A DNA stretch of 64,000 nt from Planctomycetota bacterium (GCA_029250885.1 JAQXEK010000058.1:124001-188000); one strand, 5' to 3'; positions 1 to 9,533 are shown, counted from the stretch's first letter. Notes: generated from the letters alone by a model not told the origin. Numbers and translations: made by a program.

Positions 1-344
1 TAAGCGATGAGCTCCTGCATCAGGGCTCGGCCCAAGCCGTTGCCGCGGGCGCTTGGGGTCACGTACATGCCCCAGACCGCGTAGACGTGGGTACGCTTGT
101 GGTGGGGCCCCTGCTTGCCGCCGCCTACGACGCCGACGAGTTCACCAGTCTTGTCGGAGAATGCACCCCAAACACGGCTTGGTTCGGGGGCTTCAAGGCG
201 CTTGCGCATGCCGTCCACATCGCAGGCTACATCTGTCTCGAAGGACGCGCCGAAGCTGAGCGGCGACTCTTGCAGCATCTCTACACGAAGGGCGACGTAC
301 GCGTCGACATCGTTGGGAATCAGGGCGCGGATCGTAGTGGCCAT
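1..344 (-). CDS. GNAT-family N-acetyltransferase (partial, C-terminus beyond window)
   Basis: The minus strand from an ATG at 344 reads without a stop to the window edge, giving 114 residues beginning MATTIRALIPNDVDAYVAL. The segment RGNGLGRALM near residues 100-109 is the R/QxxGxG/A acetyl-CoA-binding motif A of GNAT acetyltransferases, preceded by the expected beta strand (VWGMYV). The N-terminal half has the usual alpha/beta start of the fold. The substrate cannot be told; such small free-standing GNATs acetylate amino groups of peptides or small molecules in the cytoplasm. It starts 16 bp after the stop of the pyrK-like gene on the same strand, so the two are probably co-transcribed. The C-terminal part lies outside the window. 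Confidence 0.85.
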   Translation of the reverse strand, partial: MATTIRALIPNDVDAYVALRVEMLQESPLSFGASFETDVACDVDGMRKRLEAPEPSRVWGAFSDKTGELVGVVGGGKQGPHHKRTHVYAVWGMYVTPSARGNGLGRALMQELIA

Positions 345-360
345 GGAGTTGCCGATGCGC

Positions 361-1248
361 CTAGAGGACGATCTGATCCGTACGGAAGGCGGGGCCTTCC
401 ACGCAGCACTTGGCGTTGGGCCACGCGCCGAGGGAGCCCTCCGGCTTCGTGTCGACAACGCAGCCATTGCAGATGCCCACGCCGCAACCCATCAGGTCCT
501 CGAGGCTCACGTAACACTCAAGGTCGTTAGCCGTCGCAAAGCGCTCAACGGCCCGCAACATCGGCATCGGACCACAGGCGGCGATGCGGATCTTATCGGG
601 AATGCTGCCGTCCGCCTGGAGCTTCTCGAGCAGGGTGACAACGTTGCCCTGGAAGCCGAAGCTGCCGTCGTCCGTGGCCACATGTAGGGCGCAGTCGAGC
701 TCGGCAAAGGCGTCGACGTCGTAGACCAGGTCCTTGGTACCGGCACCGTATAGAAGAAACGGCGCGGGGGTCGGCGCGGCCTCATCGCGCAGCTCCGCCA
801 TCTCGGCTCCGTTCGAGATTGCCTCGACGGCCATAAAGAACGGCGCGGAGCCGATGCCGCCAGCCAGGAAAACCCAGGGCGTCTCGTTTGCGGGCTCGGT
901 GAAGCTTGGCCAGCCCAACCCTAGGGGGCCGATCAACCGCAGCTTTTCGCCCGGGCGCGATTCGGCCAGTGCGCGGGTGCCATCTCCGATCACCTTGACC
1001 ATGAAGACAAGGTCCGGGGGACCGTCTGTCCGAGGCTGCTCGCGGTAGATCGAAAACGGCCGCGGAATGCGCGGTGAGAGACCGTCCTCCCGGCGCAGCA
1101 TAAAGAAGCGGTTGGGATCAAGGGGCGCGACCTCCTCGCCGGGAGCTAGGTCCGGCCGAACGGTCAACAGCACGCCATCACCGGGCAGGTGCTCGACAGA
1201 AATCAACTCGGCAAGCTTAGAGCAGGCGTCTTTGGGCGGGGCAACCAT
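361..1248 (-). CDS. pyrK: Dihydroorotate dehydrogenase electron-transfer subunit (PyrK-like)
   Basis: A protein of 295 residues from the ATG at 1248; a TTG 39 bp further upstream would add 13 residues. It has the layout of the ferredoxin reductase-type subunit of class 1B dihydroorotate dehydrogenase. An FAD-binding beta-barrel carries the RPFSIY motif, an NAD-binding lobe carries LAGGIGSAPF, and a C-terminal cysteine cluster (MGCGVGICNGC followed by KCC) binds a 2Fe-2S cluster. In the known complex it passes electrons from PyrD's FMN to NAD+ during pyrimidine synthesis. No pyrD is in the window, so assignment within the broader reductase family (for example sulfhydrogenase gamma-like) rests on the cysteine pattern and length. 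Followed closely by the GNAT gene. Confidence 0.85.
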   Translation of the reverse strand: MVAPPKDACSKLAELISVEHLPGDGVLLTVRPDLAPGEEVAPLDPNRFFMLRREDGLSPRIPRPFSIYREQPRTDGPPDLVFMVKVIGDGTRALAESRPGEKLRLIGPLGLGWPSFTEPANETPWVFLAGGIGSAPFFMAVEAISNGAEMAELRDEAAPTPAPFLLYGAGTKDLVYDVDAFAELDCALHVATDDGSFGFQGNVVTLLEKLQADGSIPDKIRIAACGPMPMLRAVERFATANDLECYVSLEDLMGCGVGICNGCVVDTKPEGSLGAWPNAKCCVEGPAFRTDQIVL

Positions 1249-1468
1249 GGCGCGCAGGATACCGCCGTGAGCACGCCATGCGCTCAACTTCGCGGCGAAT
1301 CATACGCATGCCATCGAAATTCGACCGGTTGCATTTGTGGTAGCCAAGGAGAGCCTCGGTCAGCGGGCTAGATGCAGATTTCGCTCTGGGCCTGCCCGGG
1401 GAAGTCTTACCTCGTTATTATGTTCGGCTCTTTTCCCGACTGCCGCCTCCGAACTGCCCCGCCCTGCC

Positions 1469-3403
1469 ATGAGCATCCTTCTCGTCACTGAACTCAAACG
1501 CCAATTTGGTGCCTTGGAGGTCCTGCGCGGCGTTTCCTTCGCGGTCGAGCGTGGGGACAAGATCGGTATCGTGGGTCGCAACGGCGAGGGCAAGACGACC
1601 CTGTTGCGGCACATCGAGGGCGAGGAGAAGGCCGACAGCGGCAAGGTCAACATCGCCAAGGGCTCGCGCATGGCGTATGTGCGCCAGAGCCCAAACTTCA
1701 GGGAAACCAAGACCGTGCGGGAGTACGTAGAGAGTGGTCTCGACGCAATCCACGCGCTGCAGGCGGACCTGACCGAGCTCGAAGAGCAGATGTGTGTGGT
1801 CGAGGGCGACAAGCTGGACAGCGTGATGCATCGCCACGGCGAGCTGCTCGAGCGTATGGAGTTTCTGGGCGGTTGGGATGCGGACCATCGCGTCGGCTCG
1901 GTGATGCATGGTATCGGCCTGGAAGAAGAACTCTGGGTACGCGACCCCCGGACGTTGAGCGGTGGCGAGAAGAGTCGCGTGGCCCTGGCCCGCGAGCTGG
2001 TCTCGGCACCGGACCTGCTGCTGCTGGACGAGCCCACCAACCACCTGGACCTCGAGGGCATCGAGTGGATCGAGAACTACCTCAAGGATCTTAAGAGCGC
2101 CGTGGTCATCGTGAGTCACGACCGCCGCTTGCTCAACCGCGCGACGACGCAGATCCTGGAGCTGACCTACGGCACGACGACCAAGTACCCGGGCAACTAC
2201 GACAAGTACCTGCTGCTGAAGCAGGAGCGCTTCGACTCGGACTACAAGGTCTGGAAGCAGCAGAGTGAGATGATCCGCAAGGAGGAGAACTTCATTCGCA
2301 AGCACATGGGCAGCCAGCGCACGGCCGAGGCAAAGGGCCGCGCGAAGAAGCTGACCCACATCGTGCGCGTGCAGCAGCCCCACCACGACGTGCGCAAGCC
2401 GCACCTCAACATGGGCGAGGTCAGCCGCGGCGGCGAGATGGTCTTCGAGGGCCTGAAGCTGGACGTGGGCTACGGAGACACGCCCCTCTTGAGCGACGTC
2501 GACGTGCGCCTTGGGCGTGGCGATCGGCTGGGCATCGTGGGCCCCAACGGCGCCGGCAAAACGACCCTGCTGAAGGTTCTCGCCGGCATGATGGACCCCC
2601 TGGGCGGCGAGCTGCGCTTTGGCCACAAGGCCAGCGTTGGTTACTACGACCAGAACACCAGCCATCTGGACGATGCTGAGTCCGTCTACGAGCACGTGCG
2701 CATTCGCTATCCGCAGATGACGCACCTGGAGATTCGCTCGCATCTCGCGAAGTTTCTATTCCGCGGCAAGGACGTCGAGGCTGTCGTCGGCCAGCTGTCG
2801 GGCGGCGAGCGCGCACGGGTCGCCCTAGCCTTGCTAATGCTGGAGAGCCCCAGCTGGCTCGCCATGGACGAGCCGACCAACCACCTGGACCTGGCCGCGC
2901 GCACGGCGATCGAGGAGTTCCTGTCAAACTTCCCCGGCGCGATCATCACGATCAGCCACGACCGTGAGTTCTTAGACGCCCTGTGCAACTCGGTGCTCGA
3001 AATCCGCACCGATGGAAGTGCTCGCCAGCTGCCCGGCAACTACACCGACTGGCGCAATACGCTGCTGGCCGAGCGGGACCAGAAGAACCTGGACAAGGAG
3101 AAGGCCAAGCAGCGCTCCAAGGGCCAGAACCGCGCGGCGGAGAACAAGAACTCCAGCGCAAAGAAGCCCGGGGGCGCAAAGGCGGCCAAGAAGGAGACGC
3201 CGAAGGTGCGCAACCCCTGGGCTTTTGACAAGCTCGAGGCTGCGATTGAACAGCTTGAGACCAAGCGCGCGACGATGCTGAGCGACATGCAGAAGGAGGA
3301 GGTCTACACCGACTCTGCCAAGTTGACCGACCTGCAGTACGCCTTGGCCGAGGTCGAGCGCGACCTCGAACAGAAGAACGAAGAGTGGGCGAACTGGGGT
3401 TAG
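1469..3403 (+). CDS. ABC-F family ATPase (Uup/EttA type)
   Basis: A soluble tandem ABC protein of 644 residues. The ATG at 1469 is preferred because the 44 residues in frame before it look non-coding and the family begins right at the first ABC fold. Both nucleotide-binding domains are intact. The first has Walker A GRNGEGKTT, signature LSGGEKSR and Walker B LLLLDEPTNHLD. The second has GPNGAGKTT, LSGGERAR and LAMDEPTNHLD. No membrane segments are present. A basic linker joins the domains, and the Lys/Ala-rich plus coiled-coil C-terminus (last ~110 residues) is typical of Uup-like members. ABC-F proteins act on ribosomes or, for Uup, in DNA and ribosome-related processes. The gene lies 36 bp upstream of argS and is probably in one transcript with it. 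Confidence 0.92.
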   Translation: MSILLVTELKRQFGALEVLRGVSFAVERGDKIGIVGRNGEGKTTLLRHIEGEEKADSGKVNIAKGSRMAYVRQSPNFRETKTVREYVESGLDAIHALQADLTELEEQMCVVEGDKLDSVMHRHGELLERMEFLGGWDADHRVGSVMHGIGLEEELWVRDPRTLSGGEKSRVALARELVSAPDLLLLDEPTNHLDLEGIEWIENYLKDLKSAVVIVSHDRRLLNRATTQILELTYGTTTKYPGNYDKYLLLKQERFDSDYKVWKQQSEMIRKEENFIRKHMGSQRTAEAKGRAKKLTHIVRVQQPHHDVRKPHLNMGEVSRGGEMVFEGLKLDVGYGDTPLLSDVDVRLGRGDRLGIVGPNGAGKTTLLKVLAGMMDPLGGELRFGHKASVGYYDQNTSHLDDAESVYEHVRIRYPQMTHLEIRSHLAKFLFRGKDVEAVVGQLSGGERARVALALLMLESPSWLAMDEPTNHLDLAARTAIEEFLSNFPGAIITISHDREFLDALCNSVLEIRTDGSARQLPGNYTDWRNTLLAERDQKNLDKEKAKQRSKGQNRAAENKNSSAKKPGGAKAAKKETPKVRNPWAFDKLEAAIEQLETKRATMLSDMQKEEVYTDSAKLTDLQYALAEVERDLEQKNEEWANWG

Positions 3404-3439
3404 CCCGGCCCGAACGACCAAGAGAAGGAACGACCCGTT

Positions 3440-5152
3440 ATGAAACGATTCGCCGATGAGATTCGCGCAGCCATCGCTGCAGCCACCGGGATTGACGCTG
3501 CCGCCGTGCGCCTCGAGAAGCCCCGGGACATCGCCATGGGCGACTTCGCCTTCCCGTGCTTCGTGCTCGCGAAAGAGCTCAAACAAGCGCCTCCCGCTAT
3601 CGCAGCGGACCTGGCCGGAAAGCTCAATGAGGACTTCTCCAACATCCAGGCCGTGGCCACCGGGCCGTACCTCAACTTCAAGGTCGAGGTCGCAGCCTTG
3701 AGCCAGGCCGTGGTCGAAGGTGCGATTGCCGGCGGCAACCAGTACGGCCAGTCCGACGAGGGCGCCGGCCGCAGAGTTGTGATCGACTTCTCGTCCCCGA
3801 ACATCGCCAAGCCCATGCACGTGGGCCACCTGCGCTCGACGATCCTGGGCGCTAGCCTGCACCGCATGCACGCGCTCTTGGGCTATGAGCCCGTGGGCAT
3901 CAACCACATTGGCGACTGGGGCTCCCAGTTTGGAAAGCTGGTCGCGGCCATCGCGCGTTGGGGTGACACCGTCGACATCGACGCGGATCCGATCCCCGCG
4001 CTGCTGAAGTTGTACGTGCGCTTCCACGACGAAGCCGAAGGCGACCCGACCCTGGAGGAAGAGGCCCGCACCGCTTTCCGCGAGTTGGAGAGCGGCGTCG
4101 AGGGCGACGTGCGCGAAACCTGGCGTAAGATCACCGAGCTGTCCCTCGCCGAATTCAACAAGACCTACGAGCGCTTGGGCGTCGAGTTTGATCTTGTTCG
4201 CGGCGAGGCCTGGTATGAAGACAAGCTGACTTCGACCCTTGATCGCATTGAGGCCAGTGGCGTCACGGAAGAGTCCGATGGTGCGACCATCGTCGACCTG
4301 ACGTCGATCCGCAAGAAGATGGCACCGTGCCTGCTGAAGAAGACCGACGGTACGACCCTGTATGCGACCCGCGACATGGCCGCGCTGTTCTCGCGCCACG
4401 ACGAGTTCGACTTCCACCGCCTTCTGTGGGTCGTGGGATCGGACCAGAACCTGCACTTCGAGCAGCTCAAGGGTGTGCTCAAGCGCATGGAGCTTCCCTG
4501 GGAACCGGCCTGCGAGCACGTCTCCTTCGGCATGATGCGCCTGCCCGAGGGCAAGCTCTCGACCCGCGCCGGCAAGGTCGTCTTCCTAGGCGACGTGCTG
4601 GATCGCGCCGTCGAAGAGGCGCGCCGCACCATCGCCGAGAAGAACCCAGACTTGGCCAACGCCGAGCTCGTCGCCGAGCAGGTCGGCGTGGGCGCGATCG
4701 TCTTCAATGACCTTAAGCGCGAGCGCATCAAGGACGTCGTCTTCAAGTGGGACGAGGTCCTGTCCTTCGAGGGCGAGACCGGCCCCTACGCCCAGTACAC
4801 CTTCGCTCGCATGCAGTCGATCCTGCGCAAAGCCAAGGCCTCCGGCGAGGAAGCCGCCACTACCGGTGCTGCTCCCGATTGGTCCGCACTTGAAGACGCC
4901 CGCGGCGTCATCCTGTGCCTTGGCCGCTATCCGGATGCTATCCGCACGGCCGCCGCGGAGGCCGAGCCCAGCCATCTGACGCAGTTCATCCTGAACCTGT
5001 GCCGGGAGACCAACAGTTGGTACGCGAACCACCGCGTGCTCGGTGAAGCTCCCGAGCTGACCGCCGCGCGACTCGCCCTGGTCGAAGCCGCCAGCAGCGT
5101 CGTGCGTGCGGGCCTTACTATGCTGGGCGTCCCCGCGCCGCAAGAGATGTAG
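3440..5152 (+). CDS. argS: Arginyl-tRNA synthetase
   Basis: A class I aminoacyl-tRNA synthetase of 570 residues that charges tRNA-Arg. It has the N-terminal Add1 domain (residues about 1-105), the HIGH-type motif as HVGH at 127-130 within KPMHVGHLRSTI, and an anticodon-binding helical domain at the C-terminus ending LGVPAPQEM, a common ArgS ending. The KMSKS loop is replaced by KLSTRAGKVV, as in many ArgS enzymes that lack the canonical lysines. An AAGGA lies about 12 bp before the ATG, one of the few plausible ribosome-binding sites here. It follows the ABC-F gene by 36 bp. Confidence 0.97.
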   Translation: MKRFADEIRAAIAAATGIDAAAVRLEKPRDIAMGDFAFPCFVLAKELKQAPPAIAADLAGKLNEDFSNIQAVATGPYLNFKVEVAALSQAVVEGAIAGGNQYGQSDEGAGRRVVIDFSSPNIAKPMHVGHLRSTILGASLHRMHALLGYEPVGINHIGDWGSQFGKLVAAIARWGDTVDIDADPIPALLKLYVRFHDEAEGDPTLEEEARTAFRELESGVEGDVRETWRKITELSLAEFNKTYERLGVEFDLVRGEAWYEDKLTSTLDRIEASGVTEESDGATIVDLTSIRKKMAPCLLKKTDGTTLYATRDMAALFSRHDEFDFHRLLWVVGSDQNLHFEQLKGVLKRMELPWEPACEHVSFGMMRLPEGKLSTRAGKVVFLGDVLDRAVEEARRTIAEKNPDLANAELVAEQVGVGAIVFNDLKRERIKDVVFKWDEVLSFEGETGPYAQYTFARMQSILRKAKASGEEAATTGAAPDWSALEDARGVILCLGRYPDAIRTAAAEAEPSHLTQFILNLCRETNSWYANHRVLGEAPELTAARLALVEAASSVVRAGLTMLGVPAPQEM

Positions 5153-5172
5153 GCGCGAACCGGACGGTGTCG

Positions 5173-5790
5173 ATGACCTCACCCAAGCTGCAGGCTCTGG
5201 CCCTTGCGACCGCCTTGGCGTGGTCCGGTACCTCCTGTGCCAGTGGTCCCCATTCGCCCTGGGAAGAGTCCCTCGACACCTTCAGCGTGACGTTTGGAGA
5301 GCGCCAGTTCGGCAGCGCTGATTGGGAGCCCGTCGAGAGTCCGCTCTTCGTGGCGGCGAACTTCCAGTTCGAGCCCGAGACCGCTTGGGTCGACCTGGAC
5401 CTAGGGCTCGCCCTTAGCCGCGACAGCACGTCGCGCATTGTCGGCGGCCTTGGTCTAGTCGACCTCACCCTGGAGGTCGTCGAGGGCACGGCCGGGATCT
5501 ACAAGGAGGTCGCCCTGGGGAACAGCCCTGTGAGCTTGTACGCGGGTGCTGGATTCGCCCTGCTCGTCGTCGACGCCGAGGTGGCGGACGCGGGCGCAAC
5601 GGCCGTGTTTGGGGATGAGGACACCTCGTTCGCACCCTACGCCCGGGTCGGACTCCAGTGGGGCATCGACCGCAACAGCAGCATCGGCTTCGACCTGCGC
5701 CACGTAAGTGGCAGCGACATCGGGATTGGCAACGTCGAGACCGATGTGGACTACACCCAGCTTGGCGTCATCTTCCGCTACATCCTCTGA
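5173..5790 (+). CDS. Small envelope protein, probably OmpA/OmpW-like beta-barrel
   Basis: A protein of about 205 residues starting at the ATG at 5173; a GTG at 5167 in the same frame is an alternative. The first ~25 residues form a signal peptide with a hydrophobic Ala/Leu core, ending GTSCASG. The cysteine could be a lipidation site, although the residue three before it is not the usual Leu. The mature part alternates amphipathic strands rich in Tyr, Phe, Gly and Asp and ends YTQLGVIFRYIL, with a terminal hydrophobic or aromatic strand as in eight-stranded outer-membrane barrels. Phrases such as LYAGAGFALLVVDAE and APYARVGLQWGID fit barrel strands. It starts 20 bp after argS. The function is unknown. 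Confidence 0.7.
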   Translation: MTSPKLQALALATALAWSGTSCASGPHSPWEESLDTFSVTFGERQFGSADWEPVESPLFVAANFQFEPETAWVDLDLGLALSRDSTSRIVGGLGLVDLTLEVVEGTAGIYKEVALGNSPVSLYAGAGFALLVVDAEVADAGATAVFGDEDTSFAPYARVGLQWGIDRNSSIGFDLRHVSGSDIGIGNVETDVDYTQLGVIFRYIL

Positions 5791-5800
5791 GCAAACGAAG

Positions 5801-5834
5801 AAAGCGAGGGAAGCCGGAGCCACCTCGCTTTCGA
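5801..5834. terminator. Hairpin between convergent genes
   Basis: AAAGCGAGG at 5801-5809 pairs perfectly with CCTCGCTTT at 5823-5831 around a 13-nt loop. It lies between the stop of the plus-strand envelope gene (5790) and the stop of the minus-strand secreted protein (5882). Flanking A and T residues on both arms suit a bidirectional terminator, although the U tract is short. Confidence 0.65.
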
Positions 5835-5881
5835 TTTGCTGTGCCGATTAGAGCAGCCGTCAGTCATCGCTGTCGCTTGCC

Positions 5882-6886
5882 CTAGCCGCCAATGATTAGG
5901 TCGATCGCGTTGTTGAGGTGGATGGACCCACCGCCGTCCACAGTTGCGCCCTGGGTCGAGAACTCAAGCCCGTAGAGGGTTGGCGAGTTCGGGACCGGGA
6001 AGGAGTGGACACCGCTCTGGATGTCGATCGTCATGAAGTTGGCCTTGACCAGCAGCTCACCGACGAAACCGTTGCCGGGGAATACGCCTTGGTTCGGACC
6101 GTCAAGGGAGATGGCAACGACCGAGAGCAGGTGCCCGGGGGTCATGAGGTCTACGGTCGAGGTCCATGCCGAACCGGTGTTCGGGTTGGAGGTCGAGACA
6201 AAGCCGGTCGGGTTGCCCCCGCCGCCGTTGCGCATGGTGGCCAAGCCGTCGCCGCGAACCTCAATATTGTCTAAGCCAATGTTCCACTGCTGGAAGATTG
6301 CGAAGAAGGCGGGGTTGAGCCAGTGGATCTCGACCCGATCGACGCTTGTGATGACATCGTTCCAAGTTATGCCCGGACGGAAGTTTTCGATGTCGCCGGA
6401 CCAACCGCCTTGCCACCCATTGGGGACGGCAGATGTGTCCTGGCTAGGGATTGCGAAGTCGAAGCTCTTCCAACCGGCGCCGACCAGAGGGATGTTCGGG
6501 CCGACGAAGTAAGCGTAGTCGTCGTCGTTGACACCGGGTGTGCCCTTGGTGTCGCGAAGCAGAATCGACATTTCGAAGCCAGCACCATTGCCGAAGTTGA
6601 TGTTGTTTAGGATCGCATCAAAGCCGAGCTTGTCCACACCAGCTGCGCGCCAGTCGCCGACAAGAGCCGGCTTGCTAGCCACAAAGATCGGACCAAAGGT
6701 GTCTGCGGAGGGCTGGTGCAGCCAGCCACCAGGGTTGCCGCCCGAGCTTCTAATGATGTCCCCTGGGTTGTAGGACCAGCCGCCATTGTTGAGGCCACTG
6801 TTGAAGTTATCGAAGGTCGCCATCTGTGCGCTGGCAACACCGGTGCCAAGCAGAGTCATGAGGGCGATAGAGAGGAAATGCTTCAT
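5882..6886 (-). CDS. Secreted protein with beta-rich C-terminal module
   Basis: A protein of 334 residues with a clear Sec signal peptide (hydrophobic core followed by GVASAQ, cleavage after ASA). The central region (about 25-210) contains DWRAAGVDKLGFDAIL and DNIEVRG and resembles a jelly-roll or laminin-type secreted binding fold. That is a resemblance only; I cannot name a family. The last ~90 residues match the pattern seen at the end of other secreted proteins here: a hydrophobic strand, 'PNSPTLYGLEF', then a 'LNNAIDLIIG' ending. This module is common at the C-termini of planctomycete secreted proteins and may serve sorting or cell-surface anchoring, which is inferred. Its start is 51 bp from the divergent frameshifted gene. 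Confidence 0.8.
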   Translation of the reverse strand: MKHFLSIALMTLLGTGVASAQMATFDNFNSGLNNGGWSYNPGDIIRSSGGNPGGWLHQPSADTFGPIFVASKPALVGDWRAAGVDKLGFDAILNNINFGNGAGFEMSILLRDTKGTPGVNDDDYAYFVGPNIPLVGAGWKSFDFAIPSQDTSAVPNGWQGGWSGDIENFRPGITWNDVITSVDRVEIHWLNPAFFAIFQQWNIGLDNIEVRGDGLATMRNGGGGNPTGFVSTSNPNTGSAWTSTVDLMTPGHLLSVVAISLDGPNQGVFPGNGFVGELLVKANFMTIDIQSGVHSFPVPNSPTLYGLEFSTQGATVDGGGSIHLNNAIDLIIGG

Positions 6887-6937
6887 CGTTTGTACGTTTA
6901 ATGAGCGCCGAGGGCGCAGGCGAATTTACGGGCTCCC

Positions 6938-7592
6938 ATGAGCCTAATCCCCAGGACGATTTCCGTGGGTTTACCGTTGGATAATACTAGAAACACAGGG
7001 GCGCGCAGCCAGTTGCTCGGGATCTCCGCCGGCACCAACCTGGCGACGGTCATCCTGCACCCCTCGGCGAATGGCGAGACCATCGACGTGATCTGGCTGG
7101 CCGGCCTCTACAACCTGCAGCGACTGCGCCCCGGCGCACGTACGAAGCTGACGACCCGGCGCTTCATTGTCGACGGCAAGGACCGCCGTCCGATGACTCT
7201 GAATGGCGAGCGCGTGGAGGGCCTACGTCTTCGCGGAGATCGCAACGCCCACCAAGCTGCTACTGTTCGATGTCCTGGTCCACAGGGCCATCTACCCCGG
7301 CGCGATCCCAGAGCTCGGAACCTACGACACGGCCTTTGACGGCGTCGTTGATGTGAACGATCCAGCCAGGGAGGTGGACCGCTTGGACACGGCCGACCGG
7401 CTGGAGGTCACCGGGCGCGGCATCGACATGCTGCCCGTGCCCGAGGTCCCCAAGCACGGCCAGCTGTTAGCCCACGTCTTCCAGAGCCTGGCCTGGGATC
7501 CCGCCGACTTCCGCAGCTGGCGCGCCCGCATCGACTACCCCCTCTACGGCACCCAAATCGCCGTGAGCTTCGACATGGGCGCGGGGCTTTAG
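6938..7592 (+). pseudogene. Frameshifted gene of unknown function
   Basis: Two plus-strand reading frames together make one protein-like sequence of about 217 residues. The first runs from the ATG at 6938 through FIVDGKDRRPMTLNGERV (codons near 7140-7205). The second frame is open from 7152 and carries YVFAEIATPTKLLLFDVLV through to DYPLYGTQIAVSFDMGAGL at 7592. Past ~7215 the first frame becomes Arg/Pro-rich (RCPGPQGHLPRRDPRARN), as expected for a non-coding frame of GC-rich DNA, while the second frame turns protein-like at the same point. A single-base shift around 7200-7220 is therefore likely. It could be a real mutation, programmed frameshifting or an assembly error. I do not recognise the family. 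The C-terminal phrase FRSWRARIDYPLYGTQIAVSF looks conserved in style. Confidence 0.55.
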
Positions 7593-7758
7593 GGGACCCG
7601 GAGAGCCAGGCGATTCCGTTCGAGCCCTCCCACCTGGCGCCAAATCGAGTAAAGCCCAGGGCCTAGGTCCCCGCCAGGCTTGAGCTCTCACCCCAGGGGA
7701 TCGATCGGACGCCCCCCTGCGGGCAACTGACTCTCGGGATGGGAGCGCCCTCGATGCG

Positions 7759-9312
7759 CTACGGTACTAAGTCCACCTTCACTGCGTTCGAGACCATGCG
7801 CACTCCATCGGGATCGGCCGGATCGAGAACGATGAACGCGTGGTGAAGCGTCAAACCTACAAATGCGCCGAGGATTGCGGGCGGCACATTGAAGGTTGCA
7901 GTGCCCGAGCCGAACTTGTTCAACCCATTGAATGAGCCAGGCAATAGCGCCGAGTTGGGGTGCGACAGCGTGAAGTTGGTGTAGCCGTCTATATTTAGGG
8001 GCATGACCTCGCCACCAACCGGAGTTCCGGGCAGCGTGCCACTCAAGCTGCCAAGGACAAAGTAAGGCAGAAACGCATTGTCCTTCCCTGTCTCGATTGA
8101 CAGGGGTTGCTGGCCACCGCTACCCACAGAGACTTGGCTAATGCCAAATGTGTCCAGCGGGCCGCGATCGCGAACGAGGATGCCGAGCGACATGTCACTT
8201 GCTTCGTCCAGGTTTGCGAAGATAGCGAAGTCCTCCCGATCAGCCATCCAGCCAACCACCACAGGCGAGCCAGGGATGCTGATCGTGAGCAAGCCGTCGG
8301 TTTGAAGGGAAATCGTACCGGCCCCACTATCAGGACCGCCACCACTCCCAAACAGGTCCACCCAGGCGCCGTCTGCGTTAACCGTGAACGGACCACCGAA
8401 GCCGCCAACACCTACGACAGTACTTACGACTCCCGTCGCGCCCCATTGAGCGCACGATGCGAACGCGGCGGGCTGTTCCGCCCCGAATTCACTTAGAAAC
8501 CAATCCCTATCCAGCGCGCCGCTTGTCGGCGCACCGGTGCCCTTCCTAGCAAGGACGGTCAACGAATTCTCCGTGCCGGACCACTCAGAGAGAAACGCGA
8601 CACTTCCATCCGTGGAGACCATCCCGGTTGTGCCAAAACCGCCAACGTCGATCTGTCCATCCGCCAACACGGAATAGGATCCCGAGCCGCCCCCGCTTCC
8701 CGTGAACTGGCCCGCAGGACCGAACTCGCGGTTCGAGTTTGTCGCGCTGAAGTCACCCGCACCATCAAAGGAGGCAGTGCCCCAATCGACCTGCGATTGC
8801 ACGCCTCCGGGAACTTGCTCCTGACTGAATGCCGCCAAGGCATATACGCCGTTAAGGTCGGCATTTGACATACCGTCTCCATGCCGAATTCCAATCAGAG
8901 TAATCGGCTCGCCAAAGCCCGTATCTTGCATCACGAAGATGTCTCGCTCCCAAGTCATCTGAAACGGCACAACTTCGGAGCCCGGCGTCGCGGGTGCAAA
9001 GTCGAGCAGCAGCGTTCCATCCAGCGAGCAGTCATAGGTTCCACTCCTGCTATCAGTCACGAGGTCAACCCCACCCGCTGCGCAGGCGCGATGCTCTGTA
9101 CTGTCGATCGTAAATGTGCCGGCAGGGCTGAATGCAACCGTGCCGCGTTCACCGAGTGTCACAAAGCTATTGACGCTCGGCGTGCAAGCGTCGAAGTACT
9201 CCGCCCCAATCGCCCCATAGGTATACGTGCCACTCAGCGGAAAGTCCCCTTGGGCGAAGGACTGCGAACAGAAGATACCAACAATAAAACCGACGGTTGC
9301 GAGCTTGAACAT
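7759..9312 (-). CDS. Large secreted protein, repetitive beta-rich, unknown function
   Basis: A protein of 517 residues from the ATG at 9312. The in-frame ATG 48 bp upstream would put a Pro-rich stretch before the signal peptide, so it is rejected. A Sec signal peptide ends at about FCSQSFAQ. The mature protein is Gly/Ser/Asp-rich, with repeated 'ADGQIDVGG', 'TDGSVAFLS' and 'TDGLLTISIPGS' units. These resemble short strand repeats found in secreted proteins describing a value range per blade, perhaps a beta-propeller or beta-solenoid. The final ~110 residues carry the lineage's C-terminal module (Asn-rich strand, GTATFNVPP, LHHAFIVLDP, final SNAVKVDLV). No catalytic motif is visible. It is divergent from apt. 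Confidence 0.78.
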   Translation of the reverse strand: MFKLATVGFIVGIFCSQSFAQGDFPLSGTYTYGAIGAEYFDACTPSVNSFVTLGERGTVAFSPAGTFTIDSTEHRACAAGGVDLVTDSRSGTYDCSLDGTLLLDFAPATPGSEVVPFQMTWERDIFVMQDTGFGEPITLIGIRHGDGMSNADLNGVYALAAFSQEQVPGGVQSQVDWGTASFDGAGDFSATNSNREFGPAGQFTGSGGGSGSYSVLADGQIDVGGFGTTGMVSTDGSVAFLSEWSGTENSLTVLARKGTGAPTSGALDRDWFLSEFGAEQPAAFASCAQWGATGVVSTVVGVGGFGGPFTVNADGAWVDLFGSGGGPDSGAGTISLQTDGLLTISIPGSPVVVGWMADREDFAIFANLDEASDMSLGILVRDRGPLDTFGISQVSVGSGGQQPLSIETGKDNAFLPYFVLGSLSGTLPGTPVGGEVMPLNIDGYTNFTLSHPNSALLPGSFNGLNKFGSGTATFNVPPAILGAFVGLTLHHAFIVLDPADPDGVRMVSNAVKVDLVP

Positions 9313-9458
9313 AGGTGGCTTTTGGGGGCTAGGAGGAGCGGGGTGATCGAATCTTACCATTCGAGGATATCATCAATACCTATTTCCCGCTTGCCCCCGT
9401 GCGGCACGGCCATGCGGCCACAAGTGCACAGAAGTGGGCGGCAGCGCATGTCCGCCTA

Positions 9459-9485
9459 TTGAAGTCAGGGGCTCGGTCCTATACA
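9459..9485 (+). promoter_or_regulatory. Possible sigma-70-type promoter before apt
   Basis: TTGAAG at 9459-9464 and TATACA at 9480-9485 match the -35 and -10 consensus fairly well, but the spacing is only 15 bp. It lies about 50 bp before the GTG start of apt, in the gap divergent to the secreted protein gene. Confidence 0.3.
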
Positions 9486-9533
9486 AGTTAGGGGCGTCTC
9501 CTCACCTCATTCACCCCGCCTCCCTCATCTGCT

